Shown: positions 28,057 through 52,625, numbered from the stretch's first letter. The stretch: 64,000 bases of DNA from Streptomyces armeniacus (GCF_003355155.1 NZ_CP031320.1:3339367-3403366), one strand, 5' to 3'. Numbers and translations: made by a program. Notes: a model not told the origin generated them from the sequence alone.

Positions 28057-28378
28057 TCCCCTTGTTGCTGTGTCGCGCCTTGTTGCGTTGTGTCCCGCCG
28101 CACTTTGTGTCACGCCGCACACGCCGCACTCGCGTCGCACTGGTGTGCCCGCCGGAGCGCCCGAGCGCCCGTACGCCCCGGCACCGTCGTCACAGGTCGC
28201 CGCTGGCAATCTAGTCCAGGGGCGGCGGCCGCGACGTGCCCGTCCCAGACCCTGGACACCGGGCCTTCACGGCATACTGGGGGATTTCCGTGCGCCGAAG
28301 GTTACAGAAAATTGTCATCCGGGCGACGACAGGCATACGGTCAGGCGGCAACAACCGGAAGCACGCCCCCCCAACCCG
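28057..28378. other. Upstream region of proB, no gene found
   Basis: About 320 bp with no convincing ORF. It probably holds the proB promoter; no clear -10/-35 pair was found. The last 60 bp before the adapter-like segment include a run of seven C residues and may contain low-quality sequence. Confidence 0.6.
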
Positions 28379-28438
28379 CCGTCTCGTATACACATCAGAA
28401 GCCGACGACCAAGGCTGAGGTGTAAATCTCGGGGGACG
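28379..28438. other. Probable residual Illumina Nextera adapter plus index
   Basis: The stretch aligns from memory to the transposase adapter in order. 28379-28397 matches the 19-bp mosaic end at 16 of 19 bases, including TATACACATC. It is followed by CCGACGA, by AGGCTGAG (one mismatch to the reverse complement of index S508, AGGCTTAG), and by GTGTAAATCTCGG (one mismatch to the P5-side GTGTAGATCTCGG). It is AT-rich for this genome and encodes nothing. The mismatches fit low-quality read ends. Confidence 0.85.
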
Positions 28439-28442
28439 GAGC

Positions 28443-29603
28443 GACGCCGCTGACCGTGACGCGCTGAAGGGTCTGCTCGCGGGCATTCCCGCCGACCGTC
28501 CGCTGACGGGCGTCGTGCACACGGCGGGCGTTCTGGACGACGGCGTGATCGGCTCGCTGACCCCCGAGCGGCTTGACACGGTGCTGCGCCCCAAGGCGGA
28601 CGCGGTCGCCAACCTGCACGAGCTGACCAGGGACGCCGACCTCGCCGCATTCGTCGTCTTCTCGTCCATCGCGGGCACCTTCGGCGGCGCCGGGCAGGGC
28701 AACTACTCCGCCGCCAACGCCTTCCTGGACGCGCTCGCCCAGCACCGGCACGCACAGGGCCTCCCGGCGACCTCCCTCGCCTGGGGCGCCTGGGCGCCCG
28801 GAGCGGGCATGACCAGCGACCTCAGCGAGGCCGACATGCAGCGCATGGCCCGTACGGGCATGCTGCCGCTCGCCGTCGACCAGGGCCTCGCCCTGCTCGA
28901 CACCGCGGCCGGCCTGGACCGCCCCGTGTTCCTCCCGATGAACCTGGACGTGTCCGTGCTGCGCGACCAGCCCGAGCTGGTCACGCCGATGATGCGCGGC
29001 CTCGTCCGCACGACCCAGCGGCGCGCCGTCGAGTCGCCGTCGGGCGGCGCGGCGCCGGGCGGCGCCTCCCTGGCCGACCAGCTGGCACCGCTGTCCACCC
29101 CCGACCGCGAACAGCTGCTCACCGACGTTGTCGCGGCGCAGGCAGCGGCCGTACTCGGGCACGCGTCCGCCGACGACATCGAGCCCGACCAGGCGTTCAA
29201 GGACCTGGGCTTCGACTCGCTGACCGCCGTGGAGCTGCGGAACCGGCTCGGTGCCGCGACCTCCGTACGGCTGCCCGCCACCCTCGTCTTCGACTACCCG
29301 ACGCCGCTGGCGCTCGTCCGGCACCTGCTGGAGGAGATCGCGCCGCCGGAGATCTCCGGCGCCGACTCCGTCGGCGGCGAACTCGACCGCCTGGAGAGCG
29401 CCCTCGCGTCCGCGTCCGTCGACGACGACGACCGGACCCGGATCGCCGCACGGCTCCAGGACCTGCTCGCACAGGTCCAGGACGGCGCCGCCGCACCCGT
29501 ACGGCGCACGGCCGCCGCCGAGCCGGAGGACGCCGAACTGGACTCGGTCGCCAGCGCGGACGAGCTGTTCGACCTCATCGACAAGGAGCTCGGAAGCCTA
29601 TGA
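28443..29603 (+). CDS. Modular PKS fragment: partial KR, ACP, C-terminal docking domain
   Basis: The reading starts inside a ketoreductase at [12 protein letters not shown], homologous to the middle of the KRs downstream. There is no start codon; the first in-frame ATG (28515) is mid-domain. The KR has the B-type HTAGVLDDG motif, catalytic Ser in FSSIAGTF and Tyr in [13 protein letters not shown]. The ACP has [13 protein letters not shown] with the phosphopantetheine Ser. The C-terminus ([16 protein letters not shown]) is a class 1 docking domain for the next PKS. The loss of KS, AT and upstream modules coincides with the adapter-like junction, so it is probably an assembly truncation and not a biological deletion. 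Confidence 0.9.
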   Translation, partial: DAADRDALKGLLAGIPADRPLTGVVHTAGVLDDGVIGSLTPERLDTVLRPKADAVANLHELTRDADLAAFVVFSSIAGTFGGAGQGNYSAANAFLDALAQHRHAQGLPATSLAWGAWAPGAGMTSDLSEADMQRMARTGMLPLAVDQGLALLDTAAGLDRPVFLPMNLDVSVLRDQPELVTPMMRGLVRTTQRRAVESPSGGAAPGGASLADQLAPLSTPDREQLLTDVVAAQAAAVLGHASADDIEPDQAFKDLGFDSLTAVELRNRLGAATSVRLPATLVFDYPTPLALVRHLLEEIAPPEISGADSVGGELDRLESALASASVDDDDRTRIAARLQDLLAQVQDGAAAPVRRTAAAEPEDAELDSVASADELFDLIDKELGSL

Positions 29604-29706
29604 CCAGCCGCCCGGCGACCGGCCCCCGCGCCGACCGTATGTTCCGTGGTCCCCGTACCGCCCGCTCGCCCCGCACCTCCCGTGCGGCCTTGAGGAAGTG
29701 ACAGCT

Positions 29707-32700
29707 GTGGCTGACGACGACAAGTATCTGGAGTACCTCAAGCGGGTCACGGCCGAACTGCGGGACACCAAGCGGCAGCTCCGCGAGGCCGAGGAGAAGG
29801 ACGCCGAGCCCCTCGCGATCGTCGCCATGAGCTGCCGCTACCCCGGCGGCGTACGGTCCCCCGAGGACCTGTGGCGGGTGGTCGCGGAGGGCGGCGACGC
29901 CATCTCCGAGTTCCCCACCGACCGCGGCTGGGACCTCGAGGCGGGCTACGACCCGGACCCCGACAACCCGGGGACCTTCTACGCCCGCGAGGGCGGATTC
30001 CTGCACGACGCCTCCGAGTTCGACCCCGCCTTCTTCGGGATGTCGCCGCGCGAGGCGCTGGCCACCGACCCGCAGCAGCGGCTGCTGCTGGAGACCGCCT
30101 GGGAGGCGTTCGAACGCGCCGGCATCGACCCGGCCACGCTGCGCGGCAGCAACGCGGGCGTGTTCGTCGGCGCCGCCACCTCCGGCTACGGCGTCGGCGT
30201 CACCGACATCCCCGAAGACCTGCACGGCATGCTGCTCGTCGGCAACGCCACCTCCGTCGCGTCCGGCCGTATCGCCTACCACTTCGGGCTCGAAGGCCCC
30301 GCCGTGACCGTCGACACCGCGTGCTCGTCGTCGCTCGTCGCGCTGCACTGGGCGGCGCAGGCGCTGCGTACGCGCGAGTGCGACCTCGCGCTCGCGGGCG
30401 GTGTGGCCATCATGGCGTCGCCCGGCATGTTCTCCGAGTTCAGCAAGCAGCGCGGGCTCGCCGCCGACGGCCGCTGCAAACCGTTCTCCGACGACGCCGA
30501 CGGCACCGGCTGGTCCGAGGGCGCCGGGCTGCTCCTCGTCGAACGGCTCGCGGACGCCCGCGCCAACGGCCACCAGGTGCTCGCCGTCCTCCGCGGGTCC
30601 GCCATCAACTCCGACGGCGCCAGCAACGGCATCACCGCCCCCAACGGCCCCTCGCAGCAGCGCGTCATCCGACAGGCCCTCGCCAACGCCGGTCTGGCGC
30701 CCGGCGACATCGACGCCGTCGAGGCGCACGGCACCGGTACGACCCTGGGCGACCCGATCGAGGCGCAGGCGCTGCTCGCCACGTACGGCAAGGAGAAGGA
30801 CGGCGACCAGCCGCTGTGGCTCGGCTCCCTCAAGTCCAACTTCGGGCACACGCAGTCCGCCGCGGGCGTCGCCGGCATCATCAAGATGGTGATGGCCATG
30901 CGGCACGGGAAGCTGCCGCAGACCCTGCACGTCAGCGAGCCGTCCGGACACGTCGACTGGGACGCGGGCGCCGTACGGCTGCTCAGCGAGCCCCGTGACT
31001 GGCCCGAGCTGGACCGCCCGCGGCGGGCCGCGGTGTCCTCGTTCGGCATCAGCGGCACCAACGCGCACACCGTCATCGAGCAGCCCGAACCGGAACCCGA
31101 AGCGGAACCGGAAGCGGAGTCCGCGGCCGGTGACGGGGCCGAGGCCGACGCGGCGGCCGGGGCCGTGCCGCCGCTGCCCGCCGTACCGTGGCTGCTCTCC
31201 GCACGCAGCGAGGCCGCCCTGCGCGAGCAGGCCGCCCGGCTGCTGGCACGCCTCCGTGACGACACCGGCGTCCGCGCCCTCGACGTCGGCCACGCACTGG
31301 CCACCACCCGCGCCGCCTTCGAACACCGCGCCGTCATCGTCGCCGACGACGCCGACCGCGACGCCGTCCTCCGTGCCCTGGAGGCCCTCGCCGACCCCGA
31401 CGAGACGGGCACACCGTCCGGCGTCGTCACCGGCCGTACGGTGCAGGGCGGCACCGCCCTGCTGTTCTCCGGCCAGGGCGCGCAGCGCGCCGGCATGGGA
31501 CGCGAACTGTACGAGGCCTTCCCGGTGTTCGCCGCCGCCTTCGACGAGGTGTGCGCACACCTCGACGCGGAGCTGGACCGGCCGCTGCGGGATGTCGTCT
31601 TCGGTGACGACGCCGGGGCGCTGGACGCCACCGGCTACACACAGCCCGCCCTGTTCGCCGTAGAGGTCGCCCTGCACCGGCTGCTGACGCACTGGGGCCT
31701 CAAGGCCAAGTACCTGATGGGCCACTCGCTAGGTGAGCTCACCGCCGCGTACGTCGCAGGCGTCTGGTCGCTGCCCGACGCCTGCCGCCTCGTCGCCGCC
31801 CGCGGCCGCCTGATGCAGGCGCTGCCCGAGGGCGGGGCGATGGTCGCCGTACAGGCCACCGAGGCGGAGGTGCTGCCGCTGCTGGAAGGCCGCACGGGAG
31901 AGGTGTCGCTCGCCGCGCTCAACGGGCCGCGCTCCACCGTCGTCTCCGGCACCGAGGCCGCCGTCACCGCCGTCGCCGAGCACTTCCGCGGCCTGGACCG
32001 CAAGACCAGCCGGCTCACCGTCAGCCACGCGTTCCACTCGCCGCTGATGGACGCCATGCTGGACGACTTCCGGCAGGTCGCCGCGGCGGTCACGTACCAC
32101 TCCCCGAAGACCCAGGTCGTCTCCAACCTCACCGGCGCCCCCGCCACCGAGGCCGAACTGACCTCCCCCGACTACTGGGTGCGGCACGTACGGCACGCCG
32201 TACGATTCGCCGACGGCGTGCACGCGCTCGCCGCCAAGGGCGTCACCCGCTTCGTCGAGGTCGGCCCCGACAGCACGCTCACCGCGATGGCGCAGAGCTG
32301 CCTCGCCGACGCGGAGGAGCGGGGCGACGACACCGTACGGGTGCCGGTCGCCACCCAGCGAAAGGACCGTCCGGAGGCCGCCGCGCTGTTCGCCGGGCTC
32401 GCGGGCGCGTACGCGTACGGGGCGCGGCTGGACTGGGCCGCTGTCTTCACCGGGCAGCGCGCCCGGCGCGTCGAGCTGCCCACCTACGCCTTCCAACGCC
32501 AGCCGTACTGGCTGAAGATGAGCGGCGCCGCCGCGCTCGGCGACGCCGCCGCGGCCGGTCTGGGCGCCGCCGACCACCCGCTGATCGGCGCCGTCGTACG
32601 CGTCGCGGACGGCGACCAAGTGCTGCTCACCGGGCGGCTGTCCACCGCAGCCCAGCCGTGGCTCGCGGACCACGCGATCTCCGGCACGGTGCTGCTGCCC

Positions 32701-35700
32701 GGCACGGCCTTCGTCGAACTCGCCGTACGCGCGGGTGACGAGGTCGGCTGCCCCCTCCTGGAGGACCTGACGCTCGAAGCGCCGCTGGTGCTCGGTGCCG
32801 GGGGCGGTGCCGGTTCCGGACCGGGCTCCGGCGGCGGGGGCGGCGTGCAGCTGCAGCTGGTCGTCGGGCCGCCGGACGCCGCCGGACGGCGCCCGCTGGA
32901 CATCTACGCACGGCCCGAGGGCGACGACGCGGACGTGCCCTGGACGCGCCACGCGAGCGGCGCGCTGGCGCCGGCCGCGTCCGGTGCTCCGGGCGCGTCC
33001 GGTGCCGACCTGACGGCGTGGCCGCCGCCGGGCGCCGAACCCGTGCCCCTGGACGACTTCTACCCGCGCCTCGCCGAAGCCGGCTACCAGTACGGCGACG
33101 CCTTCCAGGGCCTGCGGGCGGCCTGGCGGCAGGGCGACGAGGTGTACGCCGAGGTCGCGCTCCCCGAGGAACAGCACGCCGCCACGGCGGGCTTCGGCCT
33201 GCACCCGGCGCTCCTGGACGCCGCACTGCACGGCCAGCTGGCCGGTACGGGCGACGGGAGCGGCGGCGTCGGCCTGCCGTTCGCGTGGCGCGGCGTCGCG
33301 CTGCACGCGGTGGGCGCGACGGAGCTGCGCGTACGGATCGCGCCGGGCGACGACGGGGCGGTGACCCTCGACCTGGCGGACGAGGAGGGCCGCCCGGTCG
33401 CGTCGGTCGGCACCCTGGTCTCCCGCGCGGTCTCGACCGACCAACTCCGCGCGGCGGAACCCCGCACGGACGACGCCCTGCACCGAGTCGCCTGGACGGA
33501 CCTGGACACGACGCCCCAGCCAGCCGACCCGCCCCGCTGGCACGTCCTGCACGCTGCTGCGGCAGCAGCAAGTTCTTCCCGCCGCAACGGCGAGGACTCC
33601 CATGGTGAGGGTTCAGGGGGTACCTCCCCGGCCGTCAGGGCCGAGGGGGAGGGATCCGCGACGGCCGGTGGTGATGCGGCCGGACACGCGGCGTCGTCGC
33701 CGGGCGCCGTGGCGGCCGGAGAGTTGGCCGGGGTGCTTCTCGCGCACTCCGCCGCCGTCGGAGGGGCCGACGAGATCGGAGGGCTGCCCGCCGAGCCCGG
33801 CACCGTGCTGCTGCCGTGCAACGGCAGCAGCAACGGCAGCAGCGACGGCGCCGCAAGCGCCGAGAACGCCACCCGCGTCATGGCGACAGTCCAAGCGTGG
33901 CTGGACGACGACCGCTCCGCCCAGGCGCGGCTGGTCGTCGTCACCCGCGGGGCCGTCGCCGCCAGGCCGGGGGAGGGCGTCGACGCCCTCGCCGACGCCG
34001 CCGTATGGGGGCTGATCCGGTCCGCGCAGGAGGAGAACCCCGGGCGGCTCGTCCTCGTCGACCTCGACGGCACCGACGCCTCCCGAGACGCCCTCCCGGA
34101 GGCGCTCGCCCGCGCCGAGGCGGAGGGCGAGCCGCAGCTCGCCGTACGCGGCGGTGCCGTGCTCGTGCCGCGGCTCGCGCCCGCCCGTACGGGCGCCGCG
34201 CTGACCCCGCCGGAGGGCAGCGGCAGCTGGCTGCTCGCGCAGGGCGACGGCGGCACCCTCGAAGGGCTGGCGCTCGTGCCGCACCCGGCGGCCGGTGAGC
34301 CGCTCGCCGAGGGCGAGGTACGGGTCGCCGTGCACGCCGCGGGGCTCAACTTCCGCGACGTGCTGATCTCCCTCGGCATGTACCCGGGCGCCGCCAACAT
34401 GGGCAACGAGGGTGCGGGCACCGTCCTCGAAGTCGGCCCCGGAGTCGAGGGCTTCGCGGTCGGCGACCGCGTGATGGGGCTCGTACCGGGCGCGTTCGGG
34501 CCCGTCGCGGTCGTGGACCGGCGGCTGATCGCCCGTATCCCGGAGGGGTGGACGTTCGAGCAGGCGGCGACGACCCCGATGGTGTTCCTCACCGCCTACT
34601 ACGCGCTGTGCGACCTCGCCGCCCTGCGCGGCGGCGAGAGGATCCTCGTGCACGCCGCCGCGGGCGGCGTCGGAATGGCCGCCGTACAGGTCGCGCGGCA
34701 TCTGGGCGCCGAGGTGTACGGCACGGCCAGCGAAGGCAAGTGGGACGTGCTGCGCGGCATGGGCCTGGACGCGGCGCACACGGCGTCGTCCCGGGACAGC
34801 GGCTTCGAGCAGGCGTTCCGGGAGGCGACCGGCGGCGACGGCGTGGACGTCGTCCTGGACGCGCTCGCCGGAGAACTCGTGGACGCCTCCCTGCGGTTGC
34901 TGCCGCGCGGCGGCCGGTTCCTGGAGATGGGCAAGACCGACATCCGCGATCCGGAGCAGGTCGCGCAGGCGCACGCCGGAGTCGCGTACCGGGCGTTCGA
35001 CCTGTGGGAGGCCGGGCACGACCGGATCGGGGAGATGCTGGCGGAGCTGGCCGGGCTGTTCGAGGCGGGCAGCCTCGCGCCGCTCCCCGTACGGGCGTGG
35101 GACATCCGGCGGGCGCCCGAGGCGTTCCGTTTCATGTCGCAGGCCAAGCACACGGGCAAGCTGGTGCTGACCGTGCCGCAGGGCTGGGACCCGGAGGGCA
35201 CGGTGCTCGTCACGGGCGGCACCGGCACTCTCGGCGGGCTCGTGGCGCGCCACCTGGTGACGCGGCACGGCGTGCGGCACCTGCTGCTCACCAGCCGGCG
35301 CGGCGAGGACGCCCCCGGCGCCGCCGAACTGGCCGCCGGGCTGCGCGAACTGGGCGCCGAGGTGACCGTGGCCGCGTGCGACGCGGCGGACCGTACGGCG
35401 CTGTCCGCGCTGCTCGACGGCGTCCCGGACGCGCACCCGCTGCGCGCCGTGGTGCACACGGCGGGCGTGCTGGACGACGGCATGTTCGGCTCGCTCACCG
35501 CGGAACGGCTGCGGGGCGTGCTCCGCCCGAAGGCGGACGCGGCGCTCAACCTGCACGAGCTGACGCTGGAGCGGGGCGACGACCTGACGGCGTTCGTGCT
35601 GTTCTCGTCCGTCGGCGGCATCCTCGGCGGCACCGGACAGGCCAACTACGCCGCCGCGAACACCGCACTGGACGCGCTCGCCCAGCACCGGCACGCGCGG

Positions 35701-38700
35701 GGCCTGCCCGCGACGTCACTCGCGTGGTCCCTGTGGGGCGAACACAGCGGCATCACGGGGCACTTGCGGGACGAGGACCTGGCGCGCATCGCCGCGTCCG
35801 GGCTGCCCGCGCTCAGCACCGAGCAGGCCCTGGCGCTGTTCGACGCGGCGCTGGCCGTGGACGAGCCACTGCTGGCGCCCGTACGGCTGGACCTGCCCGC
35901 GCTGCGCAAGCAGGCCGCCGCCGGGCGGCTCACGCCGATGCTGCGCGGCATGGTGCGGGTCGCCTCGCGGCGCACCGTCGCGGGCGGCGCCGGCGACGGC
36001 GGCACCGCGCTGGTGAAGCGGCTCACGGGGCTGACGGTGCCGGAGCAGGAGCGGCTGCTGCTGGAGACCGTACGGAAGCGTGCGGCGGCCGTCCTCGGCT
36101 ACCCGGGCGCGGAGGCCGTCGGTGCCGACCAGGCGTTCAAGGACCTGGGCTTCGACTCGCTGACCGCCGTCGAGCTGCGCAACCAGCTCGGCGCCGCCAC
36201 CGGGCTGCGGCTGTCCGCGACCCTCGTTTTCGACCACCCGCGCCCCACGGAGCTGGCGGGCTTCCTCCGCGGCGAACTCGTCGGCAGCGCCGAGGCGGTC
36301 GCCGAGACGGCGAGCACCGCGGCGGCCGACGACGATCCCGTGGTGATCGTCGGCATGGCCTGCCAGTACCCGGGCGGCGTCGAGTCCCCTGAGGACCTGT
36401 GGCGGCTGGTCGCGGAGGGCGGCGACGCGATCTCCGCGTTCCCCGCCGACCGCGGCTGGCAGCTGTCGGGGATGCCGGACGGGCAGGGCGGATTCCTGTA
36501 CGGGGCGGGGCAGTTCGACCCGTCGCTGTTCGGCATCAGCCCCCGCGAGGCACTCGCCATGGACCCGCAGCAGCGGCTGCTGCTGGAGACGTCCTGGGAG
36601 GTCTTCGAGCGCACGGGCATCGATCCGGCGTCCGTGAAGGGCAGCCGTACGGGTGTGTTCGTCGGCGCCATGGGCTCCGGCTACGCGTCCGGGCTGACGA
36701 CGATCCCGGACGGCATGGAGGGCTACATCGGGACCGGTGTGTCCGGCAGCGTCATCTCCGGCCGGGTCGCGTACACCTTCGGGCTGGAGGGCCCGGCGGT
36801 CACCGTCGACACGGCCTGCTCGTCGTCGCTCGTCGCGCTGCACATGGCGGCGCAGTCGCTGCGCCAGGGCGAGTGCACGATGGCGCTCGCGGGCGGTGTG
36901 ACGGTGATGGCGACGCCGGGCACCTTCGGCGAGTTCAGCAAGCAGAGCGGGCTGGCGGCCGACTGGCGCTGCAAGGCGTTCTCCGCCGACGCGGACGGTA
37001 CGAGCTTCTCCGAGGGCGTCGGAGTGCTCCTGCTGGAGCGCCGTTCGGACGCCGAACGCGCCGGGCACCGCGTGCTCGCCGTGCTGCGCGGCTCCGCCGT
37101 CAACCAGGACGGCGCGTCGAACGGGCTCACCGCGCCCAGCGGCAAGTCCCAGCAGCGCGCCATCCGTTCCGCGCTGTCCGCCGCCCGGCTGTCCCCCGCC
37201 GACGTGGACGCCATGGAGGCGCACGGCACCGGCACCTCACTCGGCGACCCGATCGAGGCGCAGGCGCTGCTCGCGACGTACGGGCAGGGGCGCGACGAGG
37301 ACCGGCCGCTGTGGCTGGGTTCGGCGAAGTCGAACCTGGGGCACACGCAGGCCGCGGCCGGCGCCGCCGGAGTCATCAAGATGGTCATGGCGATGCGGCA
37401 CGAGGAGCTGCCCCGTACGCTGCACGCCGACGTGCCGTCCCCGCACATCGACTGGACGTCGGGCCGCGTCGAGCTGCTGACGGAGCCCCGGCCGTGGCCG
37501 CGCGGCGAACGGCCGCGCCGGGCCGGCGTGTCCTCGTTCGGCATCAGCGGCACCAACGCGCACGTGGTGCTGGAGGAGGGCGCCGCGCCCGCCGCGGAGC
37601 CCGCCGCGCCCGAGGGCGCCGCCCCGGAGGGGCCCGTCGCGCTGCCCGTGTACGGGCGGACCGCGGACGCCCTGCGCGACCAGGCGAAGCGCCTCTGGGC
37701 GCACCTCACCGCACAGCACGAGGCGCCCTCCCTGCGCGACCTCGGCCACTCGCTGGCCACCACCCGTACGGCGCTGGAGCACCGCGCCGTGGTCGTCGCC
37801 GACGGCCACCAGGAGTTCCTGGACGCCCTCGGCGCCCTCGCCCAGGGCGACGCGGCGGACGCGGCGCAGCTCGTACGGGGCGAGAGCACCGGCGGCCGTA
37901 CGGCCTTCCTGTTCAGCGGCCAGGGCGCGCAGCGCCCCGGCATGGGCCGGGAGCTGTACGAGCGGTTCCCCGTGTACGCGCGGGCCTTCGACGAGGCGTG
38001 CGGCGAACTCGACCGGCACCTGGCGGAGCTGGGCGGCCCGGCGCTGCGCGACGCCGTGTTCGCGCCCGCCGGCTCGGAAGAGGCGGCGCTGCTGGACCGT
38101 ACGGCGTGGACGCAGGCGTCGCTGTTCGCCGTCGAGACGGCGCTGCACGCGCTCGTACGCTCCTGGGACGTGCATCCGGATGTGCTCATCGGCCACTCCG
38201 TCGGCGGCCTGACCGCCGCGCACGCCGCGGGGGTGCTGACCCTGGCGGACGCGTGCGCGCTGGTCGCCGCGCGCGGCCGGCTGATGCAGGCGCTGCCGGA
38301 GGGCGGCGCGATGACCGCCGTACAGGCCACCGAGGCGGAGGTGCTTGAGCGGCTCGCCGGGCACGAGGACCGCGCGGCCGTCGCCGCCGTCAACGGCCCC
38401 GCGTCCGTGGTCGTCTCCGGCGACGAGGACGTCGTCGAGGCGGTCGCCGCGCACTTCGCGGAGGAGGGCCGCAAGACGACGCGGCTGCGTGTCAGCCACG
38501 CCTTCCACTCGCCGCGCATGGACGCGATGCTGGAGGACTTCGCGGAGGTCGCGCGGGGCGTGCGGTTCACACCGCCGGCCGTGCCCGTCGTCTCCGATCT
38601 GACCGGCGCGCAGGCCACCGACGAGGAGCTGTGCTCGCCCGACTACTGGGTGCGGCACGCGCGGCACGCCGTACGGTTCTGCGACGGCGTCCGCACGCTG

Positions 38701-41199
38701 GAGGCGGACGGCGTACGGGCGTTCGTGGAGCTCGGCCCGGACAGCGCGCTGACCGCGATGGCCCTGGACAGCCTGAGCGGCCCGTCCACCGCCACCGTCG
38801 CCGTACCGCTGCTGCGCCGGGACCGGCCCGAGGTGCGTACGGCACTGCTGGCCGCGGGCGCGCTGCACGCGCACGGTGCGGGCGGCGACCTGTCGACGCT
38901 GTACGGGGAGGGCGCGCGCCGAGTGGAGCTGCCCACGTACGCGTTCCAGCGGCGCCGCTTCTGGCTGGAGCCCGGCGAGGGCGCCGCACCGGCCGCCGGT
39001 ACGGGCAGCGCCGCGGACGACGCCTTCTGGGCGGCCGTCGAGCAGTCCGACCTGGACGGGCTCGCCGCCCGGCTGGAACTGGACGGCGACGCGCGGCTCA
39101 GCGAAGTGCTGCCCGCACTGTCGTCATGGCGCCGCCGCGAGGAGGACCGTACGGCGCTCAACTCCTGGCGCTACCACGTCAACTGGCGCCCGGCGGGCGG
39201 CTCCGCCGCCGCGTCCGTCACCGGTACGTGGCTGCTTCCGCTGCCGTCCGCGCTGGAAGGCGACGCCTGGGCCGAAGCGGTCGCCGGTGCGCTCACGGCG
39301 CACGGCGCGCGGGTCGTGCCGGTGCCGCTGGACACCGCCGACCCGGCCGCCCTGGACCGTACGGCGCTGGCCGAGCGGCTCCGTACGGTGACCGACGAGC
39401 ACGGGGCCGCCGCGGGCGTCCTGTCGCTGCTCGCCGCGGCACCGGACGCGGATTCCGCAGCGGCCGTGCCGGCCGGACTGGCCGCCACCACCGCCCTCCT
39501 GCAGGCACTGTCGGACCTCGGCGGCGACGCGCCCCTGTGGTGCGCCACCCGAGGGGCGGTCGCCGTCCACCCGCAGGAGGACGTGGCCGCGCCCGAACAG
39601 GCCGCCGTGTGGGGCCTGGGCCGCGTGGCCGCACTCGAACACCCCCGCCTGTGGGGCGGCCTGATCGATGTCCCGGCCGAGTTCGACGCCCGCGCGGGCG
39701 AACGCCTCTGCACCGTCCTCGACGGCGGGCGGGCGCAGAGCGCACAGGGCGCCGACGCGGAGGACCAGACGGCCGTACGGTCCTCGGGTCTCTTCGTCCG
39801 CAGGCTCGAGCACGCCGGGCAACCGGACGCCTCAGGCGCCCGCGAGCCCGACGGCTCCGACTGGAAGTGCTCCGGCACCGTCCTCGTCACCGGCGGCACC
39901 GGCGCGCTCGGCGCACACGTGGCGCGCTGGCTCGCCGAACACGGCGCCGAGCACCTGGTGCTCGTCAGCCGGCGCGGCCCGGACGCCGACGGCAGCGCCG
40001 AGCTGGAGGCCGAACTCACCGCATCCGGCGTCCGCGTGACGCTCGCCGCGTGCGACGCCGCCGACCGTACGGCGCTCGCCGCGCTGCTCGCCGAGCACCC
40101 GGTGGACGCCGTGGTGCACGCGGCGGGCGTGCTCGACGACGGCCCGATCGACGGGCTCACGCCCGGCAGCCTCGCCGCCGTACTGCGCCCCAAGCAGGCC
40201 GCCGCGCGGAACCTGCACGAGCTGACGCGCGGCCAGGACCTGTCCGCGTTCGTGCTGTTCTCCTCGATCGCCGGCTCGATCGGCTCCCTCGGGCAGGCCA
40301 ACTACGCCGCGGCCAACGCGTACCTGGACGCGCTCGCCCAGCAGCGCCGCGCCCAGGGGCTGCCCGCCACCACCGTGTCCTGGGGCCCGTGGGCAGGCAG
40401 CGGCATGGCCGTCGACCCGAAGGTCGCCGAACGGATGCGGCGCGGCGGCGCGCACCCGCTGGACCCGGACCGCGCGCTCGCCGCGCTCGCCGGAATCCTG
40501 CGCCGCGGCGAGACGGCGGCGACCGTCGCCGACGTCGACTGGCGGCTGTTCGCGCCCGGACTGACCGCGCTGCGGCCCAGCCCGCTGCTGTCCGGGCTGC
40601 CGGAGGTCGCCGCGCTCGGCGCCCAGGCGGCGCCGCAGGAGGCCGACGCGGGCGGCGCGAAACTGCGCGCCGAACTCGCCGCGCTCGGCGCCGACGAGCA
40701 GGAGCGGACGCTGACGCAGCTGGTCCGTACGCAGGTCGCCGGGGTGCTGGGGCACTCGGGGCTGGACGAGATCGGGCCCGACCGCCCGTTCAACGCGCTC
40801 GGCTTCGACTCCCTGATGGCCGTCGAACTGCGCAACCGGCTCGGCCTCGCCACCGGCCTGCAACTGCCCGCCACGCTGCTGTTCGACCACCCGACGGCAC
40901 GCGAACTGGCCACGCACCTGCGCGGGCAGCTGGTGGTCCCGGACACCGGAAGCGCGCCCGTACTCGCCGAACTCGACCGGCTGGAACAGGCACTCGCGGC
41001 GGTGCCGGACGACGACACGCAGCGCTCCCGTATCGGCGCCCGCCTGCGGTCGCTGACGGCCCGGTGGAACGGCACGGACGGCACCGACGACAAGGCGGAC
41101 GGCACCCGCGAGGACACCCGCGACGTCAGCGAACGGATCAGCTCCGCCGGAGCGGACGAGATCTTCGACTTCATCGAGAACGACCTCGGGATCTCGTGA
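29707..41199 (+). CDS. Type I modular PKS, two modules (KS-AT-DH-ER-KR-ACP, KS-AT-KR-ACP)
   Basis: A 3830-residue protein from GTG at 29707, chosen because GAGGAA lies 9 nt upstream and the N-terminal coiled-coil docking helix begins at once. Module A: KS 29808-31080 (Cys206 in TACSSS, His341, His381); AT 31440-32510 (GHSLG, HAFH, so malonyl); DH about 32570-33440 ([10 protein letters not shown] and LLDAALH); ER 34270-35160 ([11 protein letters not shown]); KR 35206-35760 (B-type VLDD); ACP Ser codon 36157. Module B: KS from 36337; AT 37900-38970 (GHSVGG, HAFH, malonyl); KR 39870-40430 (LDD); ACP Ser codon 40810. The C-terminal docking domain ends [11 protein letters not shown]. Module A saturates its beta-carbon; module B leaves a hydroxyl. 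The DH-ER linker carries repeat sequence. Confidence 0.95.
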   Translation: MADDDKYLEYLKRVTAELRDTKRQLREAEEKDAEPLAIVAMSCRYPGGVRSPEDLWRVVAEGGDAISEFPTDRGWDLEAGYDPDPDNPGTFYAREGGFLHDASEFDPAFFGMSPREALATDPQQRLLLETAWEAFERAGIDPATLRGSNAGVFVGAATSGYGVGVTDIPEDLHGMLLVGNATSVASGRIAYHFGLEGPAVTVDTACSSSLVALHWAAQALRTRECDLALAGGVAIMASPGMFSEFSKQRGLAADGRCKPFSDDADGTGWSEGAGLLLVERLADARANGHQVLAVLRGSAINSDGASNGITAPNGPSQQRVIRQALANAGLAPGDIDAVEAHGTGTTLGDPIEAQALLATYGKEKDGDQPLWLGSLKSNFGHTQSAAGVAGIIKMVMAMRHGKLPQTLHVSEPSGHVDWDAGAVRLLSEPRDWPELDRPRRAAVSSFGISGTNAHTVIEQPEPEPEAEPEAESAAGDGAEADAAAGAVPPLPAVPWLLSARSEAALREQAARLLARLRDDTGVRALDVGHALATTRAAFEHRAVIVADDADRDAVLRALEALADPDETGTPSGVVTGRTVQGGTALLFSGQGAQRAGMGRELYEAFPVFAAAFDEVCAHLDAELDRPLRDVVFGDDAGALDATGYTQPALFAVEVALHRLLTHWGLKAKYLMGHSLGELTAAYVAGVWSLPDACRLVAARGRLMQALPEGGAMVAVQATEAEVLPLLEGRTGEVSLAALNGPRSTVVSGTEAAVTAVAEHFRGLDRKTSRLTVSHAFHSPLMDAMLDDFRQVAAAVTYHSPKTQVVSNLTGAPATEAELTSPDYWVRHVRHAVRFADGVHALAAKGVTRFVEVGPDSTLTAMAQSCLADAEERGDDTVRVPVATQRKDRPEAAALFAGLAGAYAYGARLDWAAVFTGQRARRVELPTYAFQRQPYWLKMSGAAALGDAAAAGLGAADHPLIGAVVRVADGDQVLLTGRLSTAAQPWLADHAISGTVLLPGTAFVELAVRAGDEVGCPLLEDLTLEAPLVLGAGGGAGSGPGSGGGGGVQLQLVVGPPDAAGRRPLDIYARPEGDDADVPWTRHASGALAPAASGAPGASGADLTAWPPPGAEPVPLDDFYPRLAEAGYQYGDAFQGLRAAWRQGDEVYAEVALPEEQHAATAGFGLHPALLDAALHGQLAGTGDGSGGVGLPFAWRGVALHAVGATELRVRIAPGDDGAVTLDLADEEGRPVASVGTLVSRAVSTDQLRAAEPRTDDALHRVAWTDLDTTPQPADPPRWHVLHAAAAAASSSRRNGEDSHGEGSGGTSPAVRAEGEGSATAGGDAAGHAASSPGAVAAGELAGVLLAHSAAVGGADEIGGLPAEPGTVLLPCNGSSNGSSDGAASAENATRVMATVQAWLDDDRSAQARLVVVTRGAVAARPGEGVDALADAAVWGLIRSAQEENPGRLVLVDLDGTDASRDALPEALARAEAEGEPQLAVRGGAVLVPRLAPARTGAALTPPEGSGSWLLAQGDGGTLEGLALVPHPAAGEPLAEGEVRVAVHAAGLNFRDVLISLGMYPGAANMGNEGAGTVLEVGPGVEGFAVGDRVMGLVPGAFGPVAVVDRRLIARIPEGWTFEQAATTPMVFLTAYYALCDLAALRGGERILVHAAAGGVGMAAVQVARHLGAEVYGTASEGKWDVLRGMGLDAAHTASSRDSGFEQAFREATGGDGVDVVLDALAGELVDASLRLLPRGGRFLEMGKTDIRDPEQVAQAHAGVAYRAFDLWEAGHDRIGEMLAELAGLFEAGSLAPLPVRAWDIRRAPEAFRFMSQAKHTGKLVLTVPQGWDPEGTVLVTGGTGTLGGLVARHLVTRHGVRHLLLTSRRGEDAPGAAELAAGLRELGAEVTVAACDAADRTALSALLDGVPDAHPLRAVVHTAGVLDDGMFGSLTAERLRGVLRPKADAALNLHELTLERGDDLTAFVLFSSVGGILGGTGQANYAAANTALDALAQHRHARGLPATSLAWSLWGEHSGITGHLRDEDLARIAASGLPALSTEQALALFDAALAVDEPLLAPVRLDLPALRKQAAAGRLTPMLRGMVRVASRRTVAGGAGDGGTALVKRLTGLTVPEQERLLLETVRKRAAAVLGYPGAEAVGADQAFKDLGFDSLTAVELRNQLGAATGLRLSATLVFDHPRPTELAGFLRGELVGSAEAVAETASTAAADDDPVVIVGMACQYPGGVESPEDLWRLVAEGGDAISAFPADRGWQLSGMPDGQGGFLYGAGQFDPSLFGISPREALAMDPQQRLLLETSWEVFERTGIDPASVKGSRTGVFVGAMGSGYASGLTTIPDGMEGYIGTGVSGSVISGRVAYTFGLEGPAVTVDTACSSSLVALHMAAQSLRQGECTMALAGGVTVMATPGTFGEFSKQSGLAADWRCKAFSADADGTSFSEGVGVLLLERRSDAERAGHRVLAVLRGSAVNQDGASNGLTAPSGKSQQRAIRSALSAARLSPADVDAMEAHGTGTSLGDPIEAQALLATYGQGRDEDRPLWLGSAKSNLGHTQAAAGAAGVIKMVMAMRHEELPRTLHADVPSPHIDWTSGRVELLTEPRPWPRGERPRRAGVSSFGISGTNAHVVLEEGAAPAAEPAAPEGAAPEGPVALPVYGRTADALRDQAKRLWAHLTAQHEAPSLRDLGHSLATTRTALEHRAVVVADGHQEFLDALGALAQGDAADAAQLVRGESTGGRTAFLFSGQGAQRPGMGRELYERFPVYARAFDEACGELDRHLAELGGPALRDAVFAPAGSEEAALLDRTAWTQASLFAVETALHALVRSWDVHPDVLIGHSVGGLTAAHAAGVLTLADACALVAARGRLMQALPEGGAMTAVQATEAEVLERLAGHEDRAAVAAVNGPASVVVSGDEDVVEAVAAHFAEEGRKTTRLRVSHAFHSPRMDAMLEDFAEVARGVRFTPPAVPVVSDLTGAQATDEELCSPDYWVRHARHAVRFCDGVRTLEADGVRAFVELGPDSALTAMALDSLSGPSTATVAVPLLRRDRPEVRTALLAAGALHAHGAGGDLSTLYGEGARRVELPTYAFQRRRFWLEPGEGAAPAAGTGSAADDAFWAAVEQSDLDGLAARLELDGDARLSEVLPALSSWRRREEDRTALNSWRYHVNWRPAGGSAAASVTGTWLLPLPSALEGDAWAEAVAGALTAHGARVVPVPLDTADPAALDRTALAERLRTVTDEHGAAAGVLSLLAAAPDADSAAAVPAGLAATTALLQALSDLGGDAPLWCATRGAVAVHPQEDVAAPEQAAVWGLGRVAALEHPRLWGGLIDVPAEFDARAGERLCTVLDGGRAQSAQGADAEDQTAVRSSGLFVRRLEHAGQPDASGAREPDGSDWKCSGTVLVTGGTGALGAHVARWLAEHGAEHLVLVSRRGPDADGSAELEAELTASGVRVTLAACDAADRTALAALLAEHPVDAVVHAAGVLDDGPIDGLTPGSLAAVLRPKQAAARNLHELTRGQDLSAFVLFSSIAGSIGSLGQANYAAANAYLDALAQQRRAQGLPATTVSWGPWAGSGMAVDPKVAERMRRGGAHPLDPDRALAALAGILRRGETAATVADVDWRLFAPGLTALRPSPLLSGLPEVAALGAQAAPQEADAGGAKLRAELAALGADEQERTLTQLVRTQVAGVLGHSGLDEIGPDRPFNALGFDSLMAVELRNRLGLATGLQLPATLLFDHPTARELATHLRGQLVVPDTGSAPVLAELDRLEQALAAVPDDDTQRSRIGARLRSLTARWNGTDGTDDKADGTREDTRDVSERISSAGADEIFDFIENDLGIS
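33553..33651. repeat. Hairpin-forming intergenic-type repeats inside the DH-ER linker
   Basis: A perfect palindrome (GCTGCTGC-G-GCAGCAGC, 33553-33569) and a hairpin of CTCCCCGGCC/GGCCGAGGGGGAG type (33623-33651) lie in frame in module A. They encode a low-complexity Ala/Ser/Gly linker. The second resembles hairpins that are usually intergenic in Streptomyces. Confidence 0.6.
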
Positions 41200-41243
41200 C
41201 CGGCCGCGGGCCGCACGGGCGAGAGGGACACACAGGAGCGGGA

Positions 41244-52625
<11,382 letters not shown>

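Noticed and set aside
28379..28438. Tn5-like transposon end as evidence of a natural insertion
   Set aside because: The mosaic end is followed by sequencing index and P5-side sequence, and no transposase is present; a library adapter explains it better.
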